Positions 1-6,533 of a DNA stretch of 8,769 nt are shown here, one piece after another. Where the stretch lies: NCBI RefSeq assembly GCF_937890585.1, contig NZ_CALACG010000247.1, positions 1-8,769 on the forward strand, in the 5' to 3' direction. A program made the position numbers and the translations under genes. Every line of letters starts with the position of its first letter. Position 1 is the first letter of the stretch. Below the pieces are notes generated by a model, which had not been told where the DNA came from, made no database searches, and saw nothing but the letters and a program-made list of their open reading frames with translations. The stretch comes from an uncultured Campylobacter sp. GTDB lineage: Bacteria > Campylobacterota > Campylobacteria > Campylobacterales > Campylobacteraceae.

Positions 1-250
1 AAGAGAGCCAAAATTTAGTATTTTTGGCTTGAAATTTAGACATTTTATAAAGCTTGTAGCCAAAAAGGCCGACATATAAATTTCATCCTACCTATTTATA
101 TAGGGTTTTGCTCCACTTATCTTACTTAGCTACCAAAATATCTATAAATGATAGTTCTAGTAGCCTAAATTTAACAAATTTAATGTCACTATCATATTTT
201 ATATCACTTCTTTACTGTGTATTCTTTTTACATTTCTTATATATAAACTT
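1..250. other. AT-rich, stop-rich left edge without a convincing complete gene
   Basis: All frames are interrupted by stops over most of this stretch and nothing resembles the missing N-terminal part of the pepD gene that follows. One frame is open from the window edge (base 2) to a TAA at 77-79. It encodes a basic tail of 25 residues ending in KKADI and could be the 3' end of a plus-strand gene whose body lies outside the window, but it is too short to identify. Small inverted repeats occur at 6-29, 91-104 (CCTAT/ATAGG) and 129-164 (GCTAC/GTAGC); none is followed by a clear T-run. The base composition and lack of coding pattern fit a degraded or rearranged intergenic region. Confidence 0.5.
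6..66. repeat. Three-part inverted repeat with two mutually exclusive stems
   Basis: AGCCAAAA at 6-13 can pair with TTTTGGCT at 22-29 (8 bp, 8-base loop). The same middle element, TTTTTGGCT at 21-29, can pair instead with AGCCAAAAA at 58-66 (9 bp). The two stems exclude each other. This is directly visible. Any role, such as a terminator of an upstream gene or a switch, is inference, and in AT-rich DNA a chance origin is possible. Confidence 0.4.
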
Positions 251-622
251 GGAGAGTTTTTTGCAAGATCTATGAGTAAAGATGGGCTAAATAGGATGGA
301 ATTTGAAATTTCAGAGCTTGCAAAAGCAGTTGGCTTTCATGTTATTTCAAAAGATAGAAACCCAGCTTGGAAGCCAGTTAATGATAAATTTGCAAACGAT
401 ATCTTAGAAGAGCTAAAAATTTATAAGCCAGAAGCTAGGATAACAGCCGTGCATGCTGGACTTGAGTGTGGAGTGCTTTTGGAGAAAAAAGCGGGTCTTA
501 GTGCATGTTCAATAGGACCAAATATCTACTCACCTCACTCTACAAGAGAACACTGCGAAGTTGCCTCTGCGCTTTTTATAGAAAAAGTCGTTCGCGGTAT
601 CGTTAAAAAATATAACTCATAA
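251..622 (+). pseudogene. pepD: pepD remnant: C-terminal part of an M20 aminoacyl-histidine dipeptidase
   Basis: The 116 codons from ATG 272, plus about seven in-frame codons before it (GEFFARS), match the C-terminal end of PepD/carnosinase-type M20 metallodipeptidases, which hydrolyse Xaa-His and other dipeptides in the cytoplasm. Recognisable family landmarks, numbered from ATG 272, are NPAWKP (residues 30-35), HAGLECG (61-67) and SIGPNIYSPHS (80-90). The latter holds the histidine (H89) that corresponds to the last metal ligand of the family. Full-length PepD proteins have about 420-490 residues, so roughly three quarters are missing, including the N-terminal metal ligands and the catalytic glutamate. 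The in-frame sequence upstream is open to a TAG at 161-163 but is a hydrophobic AT-rich translation unlike PepD. The nearest GGAG (251-254) is 17 bases from ATG 272, too far for a normal ribosome site. No intact active site can form. A short expressed peptide is possible but unlikely to be an enzyme. Confidence 0.8.
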
Positions 623-626
623 AAAC

Positions 627-656
627 AAAATTTGCTAGAAATTTCTAGCAAATTTT
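627..656. terminator. Perfect 30-base palindrome, bidirectional terminator between convergent genes
   Basis: Two 15-base arms, AAAATTTGCTAGAAA and TTTCTAGCAAATTTT, are exact reverse complements. The stem has A-rich outer arms, so a transcript from either side ends the hairpin in a U-run. It starts 4 bases after the pepD-remnant stop and ends 2 bases before the nth stop, the right place to terminate both convergent transcripts. Confidence 0.8.
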
Positions 657-658
657 AT

Positions 659-1291
659 CTATATCACTTTATCTTTGCTCTTACAAAGATCACTTAAGAT
701 ACACTCAAAACAAAGCGGCTTTTTAGCCTTGCAGGTATAGCGTCCAAAAAGCACCATCGCTTGATGAAGCTTGCCAAGCTCAGTTTTAAAGGCAAGGCTT
801 AGATCCCCTTCTGTCGCTTCTGGCGTCTTTGCGCTGCTTAAACCAAGTCTATGTGATACTCTAAAAACATGCGTATCAACAGCCATTACATTTGCATTTG
901 TGGCCTCCAAAAGCACGACGTGAGCGGTCTTTTGCCCAACTCCAGCAAGCGCTTTTAGCTTCTCTTCATCAAGTGGAATTTCTCCGTCATAAAGCTCAAC
1001 CACGCTGTTTGCCATCTTGATTAAATTTACGGCCTTGTTGTTAAAAAAACTGCATGAGTTTATCATCAGTTTTAGACTGGCTAAATTTGCGCTAGCTAGC
1101 TCAAAAACGTCTTTATATGCCTCAAATAGGGCAGGTGTGATCAAATTTACCCTTTTGTCGGTGCACTGAGCTGAGAGCATGACGCAGACAAGAAGTTCAT
1201 ATAAATTTCTAAACTGAAGCTCGCTTTTTGCGTCCTTAAATTCGGCCAAAAGGCGTGTTTTTATCTCTAAAATATCTTTTTTTGTTCTCAT
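659..1291 (-). CDS. nth: Endonuclease III (DNA glycosylase/AP lyase)
   Basis: The 210-residue protein has the full set of endonuclease III signatures and the normal family length (about 210). The enzyme removes oxidised pyrimidines from DNA and nicks the abasic site, in base excision repair. The helix-hairpin-helix is LAGVGQKTAHVV (115-126), with the catalytic lysine at K121; the catalytic aspartate is D139 in AVDTHVFRV. The C-terminal [4Fe-4S] loop has cysteines 187, 194, 197 and 203 in the exact C-X6-C-X2-C-X5-C spacing. The N-terminal block LLVCVMLSAQCTDKRVN (34-50) matches the conserved LLSAQxTD region. The gene ends on TAG right beside the palindromic terminator, converges on the pepD remnant and diverges from peb4. 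nth beside peb4 and fba matches the C. jejuni order. Nothing suggests loss of function. Confidence 0.95.
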   Translation of the reverse strand: MRTKKDILEIKTRLLAEFKDAKSELQFRNLYELLVCVMLSAQCTDKRVNLITPALFEAYKDVFELASANLASLKLMINSCSFFNNKAVNLIKMANSVVELYDGEIPLDEEKLKALAGVGQKTAHVVLLEATNANVMAVDTHVFRVSHRLGLSSAKTPEATEGDLSLAFKTELGKLHQAMVLFGRYTCKAKKPLCFECILSDLCKSKDKVI

Positions 1292-1302
1292 TTGGCTATT
1301 TT

Positions 1303-1320
1303 ACCTAAAATTACATATTA
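1303..1320 (-). promoter_or_regulatory. Possible nth promoter and weak ribosome site
   Basis: Read on the minus strand, TAATAT (1320-1315) is a -10-like hexamer 23 bases before the nth ATG, and AGGT (1306-1303) is a weak ribosome site 11 bases before it. No clear -35 is seen, which is normal for Campylobacter. The divergent arrangement requires a promoter in this 93-base spacer, but the exact site is uncertain. Confidence 0.3.
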
Positions 1321-1342
1321 AATGAAAAGTTAGCGCATTATT

Positions 1343-1379
1343 TGCTATAATCGTGCCTGAAAATCAATTTTTTAAAGGA
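1343..1379 (+). promoter_or_regulatory. Extended -10 promoter and ribosome site of the peb4 operon
   Basis: TGCTATAAT at 1343-1351 is an exact extended -10 element (TGN-TATAAT) of the type used by sigma-70 in Campylobacter, preceded by T/A-rich sequence and no -35. The start of transcription would be near 1358. AAAGGA at 1374-1379 lies 5 bases before the peb4 ATG at 1385. It is the best promoter upstream of the six tightly packed genes ending with hisD. Confidence 0.75.
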
Positions 1380-1384
1380 TTTGT

Positions 1385-2203
1385 ATGAAAAAATTTTTAT
1401 TTCCAGCAGTTTTGAGTTTAGCGACAGCTATCAGTTTGAATGCAGCAGTAGTTGCAACAGTAGATGGTGACGCTATAAACGACAGCGATATTTCAGCGCT
1501 TTTATCAGCAGCTATGCCAGGATTTGACGCTAGTAAGCTTCAGCCAAATGAGAAAAAACGCATTATCGACGACCTTATCAACAGAAAACTTCTTTTAAAA
1601 GACGCAAAAGCAACAGGCATTGAAAAAGATGTTGACTACATCAAGGCTGTAAAGGCTGCACAAGAGGGCATCGCAGTTGAGCTTTATATGAGAAAACTAT
1701 TTGACGGTATAAAAGTAAGCGATAGCGATTTAAGAGATTTTTATAACAAAAACAAATCTAGCATGACTCAGCCAGCTCAGGCAAAAGCTAGACATATCCT
1801 AGTTGAAGATGAAAAAACAGCAAACGACATCATCGCTCAGCTTAAAAATTTAAAAGGTGAGGCGCTAACTAAGAAATTTGCAGAGCTAGCAAGCCAAAAA
1901 TCAATCGACAAAGGTTCAGCAGCACACGGCGGCGAGCTTGGCTGGTTTGGTCAAAGCCAAATGGTAAAACCTTTTGCAGACGCAGCATTTTCAATGGCAA
2001 ATGGCACAGTTTCAACAAAGCCAGTTAAAACTCAGTTTGGCTACCACGTTATCTTAAAAGAAGATGGCAAAGCGGCTGGCACTGTGAGCTTTGAACAAGC
2101 TAAAGGTGACATCGAGCAAGCTGTAAAAATGGAGAAATTCCAAGCTGCTGTTAAGCAAAAAAGCGAAGCTCTACGCCAAAATGCAAAGATAGAATACAAA
2201 TAA
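1385..2203 (+). CDS. peb4: PEB4/Cbf2 periplasmic peptidyl-prolyl isomerase chaperone (SurA-like)
   Basis: The 272-residue protein matches C. jejuni PEB4 (Cbf2), a periplasmic SurA-like chaperone with peptidyl-prolyl cis-trans isomerase activity that helps outer-membrane proteins fold and supports adhesion and biofilm formation. Residues 1-20 form a signal peptide: MKK, a hydrophobic core, then LNA before AVVATVDG, with the cut probably after A20. Residues 21-125 form the helical SurA_N-type chaperone half, with an INRKLL-like segment at 65-70. The parvulin domain spans about 132-227 and contains the hallmarks KARHILV (134-140), GGELGWFG (182-189), FADAAFSM (197-204) and TQFGYHVI (216-223). 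A basic/amphipathic helix to residue 272 completes the chaperone core. It is the first gene of the operon and is followed after 15 bases by fba, a pairing also known in Campylobacter and Helicobacter. Length and motifs are intact. Confidence 0.93.
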   Translation: MKKFLFPAVLSLATAISLNAAVVATVDGDAINDSDISALLSAAMPGFDASKLQPNEKKRIIDDLINRKLLLKDAKATGIEKDVDYIKAVKAAQEGIAVELYMRKLFDGIKVSDSDLRDFYNKNKSSMTQPAQAKARHILVEDEKTANDIIAQLKNLKGEALTKKFAELASQKSIDKGSAAHGGELGWFGQSQMVKPFADAAFSMANGTVSTKPVKTQFGYHVILKEDGKAAGTVSFEQAKGDIEQAVKMEKFQAAVKQKSEALRQNAKIEYK

Positions 2204-2206
2204 AAT

Positions 2207-2221
2207 TTGGAGGATAAAATG
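2207..2221 (+). promoter_or_regulatory. Ribosome site that fixes the fba start at ATG 2219
   Basis: GGAGG at 2209-2213 sits 5 bases before ATG 2219. An in-frame TTG at 2207 would lengthen the protein by four residues, but it lies inside this ribosome site, so the ATG is the real start. The resulting N-terminus MGVLDIV is that of epsilonproteobacterial Fba. Confidence 0.85.
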
Positions 2222-3283
2222 GGCGTTTTAGATATTGTAAATGCTGGAGTTTTAAGCGGAGATGATGTAACAAAACTTTATGCTTACGCCAAAGAGCAAG
2301 GTTTTGCGATACCTGCTGTAAATGTCGTGGGAAGTGACTCTGTTAATGCCGTTTTAGAAGCAGCAAAGGTTGCTAACTCGCCTGTTATCGTTCAGTTTAG
2401 TAATGGCGGTGCAGGTTTTTACGCTGGTAAAGCCTGCGAAAACGCTGCAGTCCTTGGAGCGATCGCTGGAGCAAAGCACGTTCATCTACTTGCCAAGGCT
2501 TACGGTGTGCCAGTCATTTTACACACAGACCACGCTGCTAGAAAGCTTTTGCCTTGGATAGATGAGCTCATACTTGCTAGCCGCGAGCACAAAAAAGCCC
2601 ACGGCGTGCCACTTTTTAGCTCTCATATGCTAGATCTTAGCGAAGAGAGCTTGGAAGAGAATTTAAGCACATGCGAGAAATATCTAAAAGAGCTTAGTGA
2701 GCTTGGTATCAGCCTTGAGATCGAGCTTGGCGTCACTGGTGGCGAAGAAGATGGCGTAGATAACACAAGCGTTGATAACGCGCTTCTCTACACCCAGCCA
2801 GAGGACGTCGCGCTTGCTTATGAAAGACTAAGCAAGATAAGCAATAAATTTAGTATCGCAGCTAGTTTTGGCAACGTTCATGGTGTTTATAAACCTGGCA
2901 ATGTCGTGCTAAGACCAGAAATTCTTAAAAACTCACAAGCCTATGTGGCAAAGAAATTTAATACAAAAAGCGACAAGCCTGTAAATTTTGTATTTCATGG
3001 CGGTAGCGGCAGTGAGCTAAAAGATATCAAAAATGCTGTGAGTTACGGCGTTATCAAGATGAATATTGACACCGATACCCAGTGGGCTTTCTGGGATGGC
3101 GTGCGCGAGTATGAGGCTAAAAATAGAGCATACTTGCAAGGTCAGATCGGCAACCCAGAGGGTGAGGATAAGCCAAATAAAAAATACTACGACCCAAGGA
3201 AATGGCTAAGAAGTGGCGAGGAGAGCATGGTTAAGCGTCTTCAGACTGCTTTTAGCGACTTAAACTGCCTAAATAGGAACTAA
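2219..3283 (+). CDS. fba: Class II fructose-bisphosphate aldolase
   Basis: The 354-residue, zinc-dependent class II aldolase interconverts fructose 1,6-bisphosphate with dihydroxyacetone phosphate and glyceraldehyde 3-phosphate in the cytoplasm. In Campylobacter, which generally lacks phosphofructokinase, it mainly serves gluconeogenesis. Visible active-site features are HTDHA with catalytic D104 and zinc ligand H105, the LEIELGVTGGEEDGVDN block with its acidic zinc-ligand/loop residues (166-182), NVHGVY with H221, FHGGSGS with zinc ligand H260 and the phosphate-binding glycines, and NIDTDTQWAF (282-291) with the substrate-binding asparagine and aspartate. Length is that of the C. jejuni enzyme. 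The gene lies 15 bases after peb4 and 4 bases before the MotA-like gene, so it is probably cotranscribed with both. No odd residues are seen. Confidence 0.96.
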   Translation: MGVLDIVNAGVLSGDDVTKLYAYAKEQGFAIPAVNVVGSDSVNAVLEAAKVANSPVIVQFSNGGAGFYAGKACENAAVLGAIAGAKHVHLLAKAYGVPVILHTDHAARKLLPWIDELILASREHKKAHGVPLFSSHMLDLSEESLEENLSTCEKYLKELSELGISLEIELGVTGGEEDGVDNTSVDNALLYTQPEDVALAYERLSKISNKFSIAASFGNVHGVYKPGNVVLRPEILKNSQAYVAKKFNTKSDKPVNFVFHGGSGSELKDIKNAVSYGVIKMNIDTDTQWAFWDGVREYEAKNRAYLQGQIGNPEGEDKPNKKYYDPRKWLRSGEESMVKRLQTAFSDLNCLNRN

Positions 3284-3287
3284 TCCT

Positions 3288-4601
3288 ATGCAAAATCAAA
3301 ATGATTTTAGTGAGCTAAGCGTGCCAAAGGAGCGCCAAGCTCACTCTTTCTTTGTCTTTTTTAAAGTTATCTTTATCCCTTTAGCCATCTATGTCTTGGC
3401 AATACTAGCGTATCTTGGCATTATAAATTTTCAGATGAAGCTTCACACCATCGTGATGATGGGCGTTATACTCTTTGTCGCTTTTGTATTTTCACGCCAC
3501 AGCGCCTTGGTAGCCTACTCAAATTTCTTAGCAAATGCCAAAGACTACAAGATAAGGCTAAAAGAATTTATCATCGCTCATCTCTTTGAAATCTCAAGCG
3601 TTAAAAAGGCAAACGCCAAATTTGAAGACTTTTTCGAGAGCTATACAAGAAATTTTAGAAATGACAACCTAGCAAACATCGGCCAAGCAGTCTTTCCTAT
3701 GCTTGGAATTTTGGGCACATTTATCAGCATCGCTATCTCCATGCCAAGCTTTAGCTCAAGCACTGCAAACGGACTTGAAAAAGAGATCGCTATACTGCTA
3801 AACGGCGTAGCTACGGCATTTTATGTATCGATATATGGCATATTTTTAGCGCTTTGGTGGATGTTTTTTGAAAAGATCGGCATTAGTAAATTTGAGAGAT
3901 TTTATAGCGAGCAAAAAGAGCTAAGCCGTGAGTTTTTCTGGCAAGAAAATGAGCTAAATGCAAATTTTATGAAAGCAAGTGTAGGCTACTTTAAAGATAG
4001 TCACGATGCCTTTAAAATGGTGCTTGATGATAAATTTATAAAAGAGTTAAGCGAGCAGACAAATGAGAAATTTAAGAGCCTAAAAGAGCTTTGTGAGGTT
4101 GAAAAAAATATCATCAGTCAAAGCAAGGCAGAGCTTAGTGCAAATTTAAAAATGCTAAATGAATCTGGGCTAAAACAAGATGAGTTTGTAAAAATCCACT
4201 CCGATATACTAAAGGCAGTTGGCGCGTTTTCTAACGCCTTTAAAGATATGGAGGTTAAGCTTTTAACCGAGCATGCAAAGCTTGGCGAGATTTTTAGCAG
4301 AAATTTAAACGCTACAAAAGAGAGCCAGCTTAAATTTGAGCAGACTATAAAGAGCTTTGATACCATTTTAAAAGAATTTTCTCTCTCTTTGATGAAAGAG
4401 CAAAATGAGGCGTTAAAAGAATTTAGAGCCTCGCTCGTGGAGAGTGCGACGATATTTAAGGCAGCCTACGAGCAAGAAGGCAGGAGCTTGGAGCGTGAAA
4501 AAGAGCGCGAGAGCCTCATTGCTGAGCTTAAGAAGAATATAGACGAGATCGACAAAGAAGCAAATTCTGTAATAGAAAAAATCGAAAATCTAGTGCAATG
4601 A
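3288..4601 (+). CDS. MotA/TolQ/ExbB-like motor subunit with long cytoplasmic coiled-coil tail
   Basis: This 437-residue inner-membrane protein resembles the pentameric subunit of ion-driven 5:2 motors. Four hydrophobic segments lie at about 21-46, 51-68, 132-152 and 172-195. Segment 3 carries the family core GQAVFPMLGILGTFISIAIS (132-151, compare LGLLGTVxGM of MotA/ExbB). Segment 4 (LNGVATAFYVSIYGIFLAL) matches the second pore-lining helix. Residues 69-131 would be the cytoplasmic loop. From about 200 to 437 the protein is a charged, Glu/Lys-rich helical, probably coiled-coil, tail much longer than in MotA, TolQ or ExbB. A long tail of this kind is known from ZorA of Zorya defence systems. 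ATG 3288 has AGGA at 3275-3278. The gene follows fba by 4 bases and overlaps its MotB-like partner by 4 (ATGA), which argues for a stoichiometric pair. It corresponds by position to C. jejuni Cj0598 (from memory). The fold is fairly sure; the function is not known. Confidence 0.75.
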   Translation: MQNQNDFSELSVPKERQAHSFFVFFKVIFIPLAIYVLAILAYLGIINFQMKLHTIVMMGVILFVAFVFSRHSALVAYSNFLANAKDYKIRLKEFIIAHLFEISSVKKANAKFEDFFESYTRNFRNDNLANIGQAVFPMLGILGTFISIAISMPSFSSSTANGLEKEIAILLNGVATAFYVSIYGIFLALWWMFFEKIGISKFERFYSEQKELSREFFWQENELNANFMKASVGYFKDSHDAFKMVLDDKFIKELSEQTNEKFKSLKELCEVEKNIISQSKAELSANLKMLNESGLKQDEFVKIHSDILKAVGAFSNAFKDMEVKLLTEHAKLGEIFSRNLNATKESQLKFEQTIKSFDTILKEFSLSLMKEQNEALKEFRASLVESATIFKAAYEQEGRSLEREKERESLIAELKKNIDEIDKEANSVIEKIENLVQ

Positions 4602-5689
4602 AAATAAACAAAAATAACGAGGATCAATCGAGCTTTTGGGTTTCGTACGCAGACTTGATGGCGGGTCTGCTCTTTGTTTTTATGCTGCTAATCGGCGCTG
4701 TCGTCGTAAAATACGTCCTAACTCAAAACACTCTTGAAAATAAAGAGCAAGCCATCATCGCAGCACTAGCAAATTTAAAAGACGCCCAGGGCAGAAATTT
4801 TACCCTTGAAGAGCTAAATGACGCCCTAAAAAGTGAGCTTTCAAAGATAAGCGACGAAAACATAAATTTAAAAAAATCAAATGAAATTTTTGTCATCCAA
4901 ATAGACGCCCTAAAAGAAAAACTAGCCCAGCTCATAGAGGAAAACAAGGATGCAAATACGAGCATAAAAGAGCTAAATGCCAGCATTTTTGATCTAAACC
5001 AAAAGATGATCGTGCTAAATGATGAAATTTCATCAAAAGATAGAGCGCTTAGCGACGCAAATGCAAGCGGCGAGAAAAATTTAGCCAAGATCGCCTTTTT
5101 ACTCGAGCAAGTGAGCAAAAAAGAGGCTAGATATGACGAGCTTTTAAGGGATCTAAACGTCACTCGTGACAGGGTCAAAAACCTAACTGGCATAAGGGTA
5201 AAAGTGATCTCAGCCTTAAAAGATAGGCTAGGATCGAGCATCGAGATCGACCCAAACTCAGGCGCACTAAAGCTTAGCTCCTCAGTGCTTTTTGACAAGG
5301 GCAGTGCAGTCTTAAAAGAAGAGGTCAAAGAGGAGCTAAAGGCGACACTTAGTAAGTATTTTGACGTGCTTTTAAATGATAAAGAGATCGCCTCAAACAT
5401 CGATCAGATCGTGATCGAGGGCTTTACGGATAGCGACGGAAGCTACATTTACAACCTAGAGCTCTCACAAAAAAGAGCCTACGCGGTGATGGAGTTTATA
5501 AACTCATTTAGCGATGATGCACGCCTTAGAAAGCTGCTTGTTGCAAGTGGCAGAAGCTACAACGAGCTAGTTTTTAAAGACGGAGCCGAGGATAAGGACG
5601 CTTCAAGGCGTATAGAGATCAAATTTTCACTCTCAAACAAAGAGGCTATCAACGAGATAGAGAAATTTTTGGAGTTTAAGGGTGATTGA
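4598..5689 (+). CDS. MotB/ZorB-like motor subunit with periplasmic coiled coil and OmpA peptidoglycan-binding domain
   Basis: The 363-residue protein has a short cytoplasmic N-terminus, then SFWVSYADLMAGLLFVFMLL (12-31), the single membrane helix of MotB/ZorB-type subunits. D19 in YADLM stands where the proton-carrying aspartate of MotB (D32 in E. coli) lies. Residues about 42-195 form a long Glu/Lys/Asn/Leu heptad-like helix in the periplasm, where MotB has only a short plug and linker. An OmpA-like domain at about 225-346 includes SSVLFDKGSAVL, IEGFTDSDGS (273-282, with D278 for diaminopimelate binding), YNLELSQKRA (285-294, with R293) and SRRIEIKF (336-343). It is expected to anchor to peptidoglycan. 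There is no ribosome site before the ATG; translation is probably coupled through the 4-base overlap with the upstream motor gene. It corresponds by position to C. jejuni Cj0599, annotated as an OmpA-family protein (from memory). A simple OmpA or Pal function is less likely given the charged membrane helix and its partner. Confidence 0.8.
   Translation: MKINKNNEDQSSFWVSYADLMAGLLFVFMLLIGAVVVKYVLTQNTLENKEQAIIAALANLKDAQGRNFTLEELNDALKSELSKISDENINLKKSNEIFVIQIDALKEKLAQLIEENKDANTSIKELNASIFDLNQKMIVLNDEISSKDRALSDANASGEKNLAKIAFLLEQVSKKEARYDELLRDLNVTRDRVKNLTGIRVKVISALKDRLGSSIEIDPNSGALKLSSSVLFDKGSAVLKEEVKEELKATLSKYFDVLLNDKEIASNIDQIVIEGFTDSDGSYIYNLELSQKRAYAVMEFINSFSDDARLRKLLVASGRSYNELVFKDGAEDKDASRRIEIKFSLSNKEAINEIEKFLEFKGD
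5671..5684 (+). promoter_or_regulatory. Ribosome site and GTG start of the PLP-enzyme gene
   Basis: GGAG at 5671-5674 is 7 bases before GTG 5682. The gene has no ATG near its N-terminus, and the frame's GTG precedes IDKIRLRGREFWLLRDD, which already aligns with the start of the enzyme fold. The start lies 8 bases inside the preceding gene. Confidence 0.65.
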
Positions 5690-6533
5690 TAAAATTCGCT
5701 TAAGAGGGCGAGAATTTTGGCTTTTAAGAGATGATCTGCTAGGCGAGTTTAACGGCAACAAAGCAAGAAAGCTAGAGTATTTTCTAAAGGCCGATCTTAG
5801 CGGCATCAAAGCCATCGTATCTCATGGCTCAAGCCAGTCAAATGCCATGTATAGCCTAAGTCTTTTTGCCAAGCTAAAAGGGCTTAAATTTTACTACGTC
5901 ATCTCTCATCTAAGCTCAAATTTAGAGCAAAATCCAGTTGGAAATTTCAAATTTGCACTTGAAAATGGCATGGAAATTTTTGTGAAAGAGGAGCGCGAGA
6001 AATTTGCTAAAGAGCTAGCAAATAGCAAAAATGCACTCTTTATAAATGAAGGTGTGGCGCAGAGCGAGGTTGAGCTTGGTTTTATCACGCAAGCAAATGA
6101 GATCAATGAGTGGAGCAAAAAAAGTGGCATAAGGCCTGATATTTTCTTGCCTTCAGGCACTGGCACAAGCGTATGCTACCTAGCAAAGCACACCGATCTT
6201 AGAGTATTTACTGCTCCTTGCGTAGGGGATAGCGACTATCTAAAAAAGCAAATTTACGAGCTAGACAAAAACAGCAAAGTGCAAATTTTAAATCCCCCAA
6301 AGAAGTATCATTTTGGAAATTTATACCCTGAGCTTTATGAAATTTGGCTTGAAGTGTGCAAAAGTGGCGTAGAATTTGAGCTTATCTACGACCCAGTGGG
6401 CTTTATCACGCTTTTTGCAAATTTAGACAAGCTTGGGAGTGAAATTTTATATATTCACCAGGGCGGAATTTTAGGTAACATTACACAAAAGCAAAGATAT
6501 GAGAGAAAACTAAAAATAAAGGATCATAAATGA
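5682..6533 (+). CDS. PLP-dependent enzyme of the ACC deaminase/D-cysteine desulfhydrase family
   Basis: The 283-residue protein belongs to the fold-type II PLP family that includes 1-aminocyclopropane-1-carboxylate deaminase and D-cysteine desulfhydrase. Near the N-terminus, RDDLLGEFNGNKARKLEYFL (16-35) contains the PLP lysine, K27. SHGSSQSNAM (47-56) corresponds to the SxGGxQSNH/Q loop with the active-site serine. SGTGTSVCYLA (158-168) is the glycine/serine-rich phosphate-binding loop. YDPVGF (236-241) and LYIHQGG (256-262) match the C-terminal active-site strands. Family members are usually about 330-340 residues, so this is a compact version with a shortened N-terminus. The tyrosine often found after DPV is a glycine here, while the tyrosine before the HxGG motif is kept. 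The substrate cannot be assigned. The gene overlaps the motor gene by 8 bases and hisD by 4, so it is a genuine internal operon member. Confidence 0.75.
   Translation: MIDKIRLRGREFWLLRDDLLGEFNGNKARKLEYFLKADLSGIKAIVSHGSSQSNAMYSLSLFAKLKGLKFYYVISHLSSNLEQNPVGNFKFALENGMEIFVKEEREKFAKELANSKNALFINEGVAQSEVELGFITQANEINEWSKKSGIRPDIFLPSGTGTSVCYLAKHTDLRVFTAPCVGDSDYLKKQIYELDKNSKVQILNPPKKYHFGNLYPELYEIWLEVCKSGVEFELIYDPVGFITLFANLDKLGSEILYIHQGGILGNITQKQRYERKLKIKDHK

Noticed and set aside
129..164. A possible tRNA-like or small-RNA stem (GCTAC/GTAGC)
   Set aside because: The stem is only 5 bp, with no T-loop GTTCRA box, anticodon stem or CCA end in correct spacing, and no terminator.
2207..2218. TTG start for fba, four residues upstream
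   Set aside because: The TTG overlaps the GGAGG ribosome site that serves ATG 2219, and the family N-terminus begins at MGVLDIV.
4723..5400. A 225-codon open frame on the minus strand inside the MotB-like gene
   Set aside because: It is antisense to a well-supported gene. Its product is a low-complexity Ser/Phe/Leu-rich chain, as expected from the complement of Glu/Lys/Leu coiled-coil codons, and it has no motif.
3288..5689. A complete Zorya defence system, flagellar MotAB stator, TolQR or ExbBD
   Set aside because: No helicase or nuclease effector gene follows, so it is not a complete Zorya locus. The long tails do not fit flagellar MotAB. TolR/ExbD lack the OmpA domain, and no tol or ton genes are adjacent.
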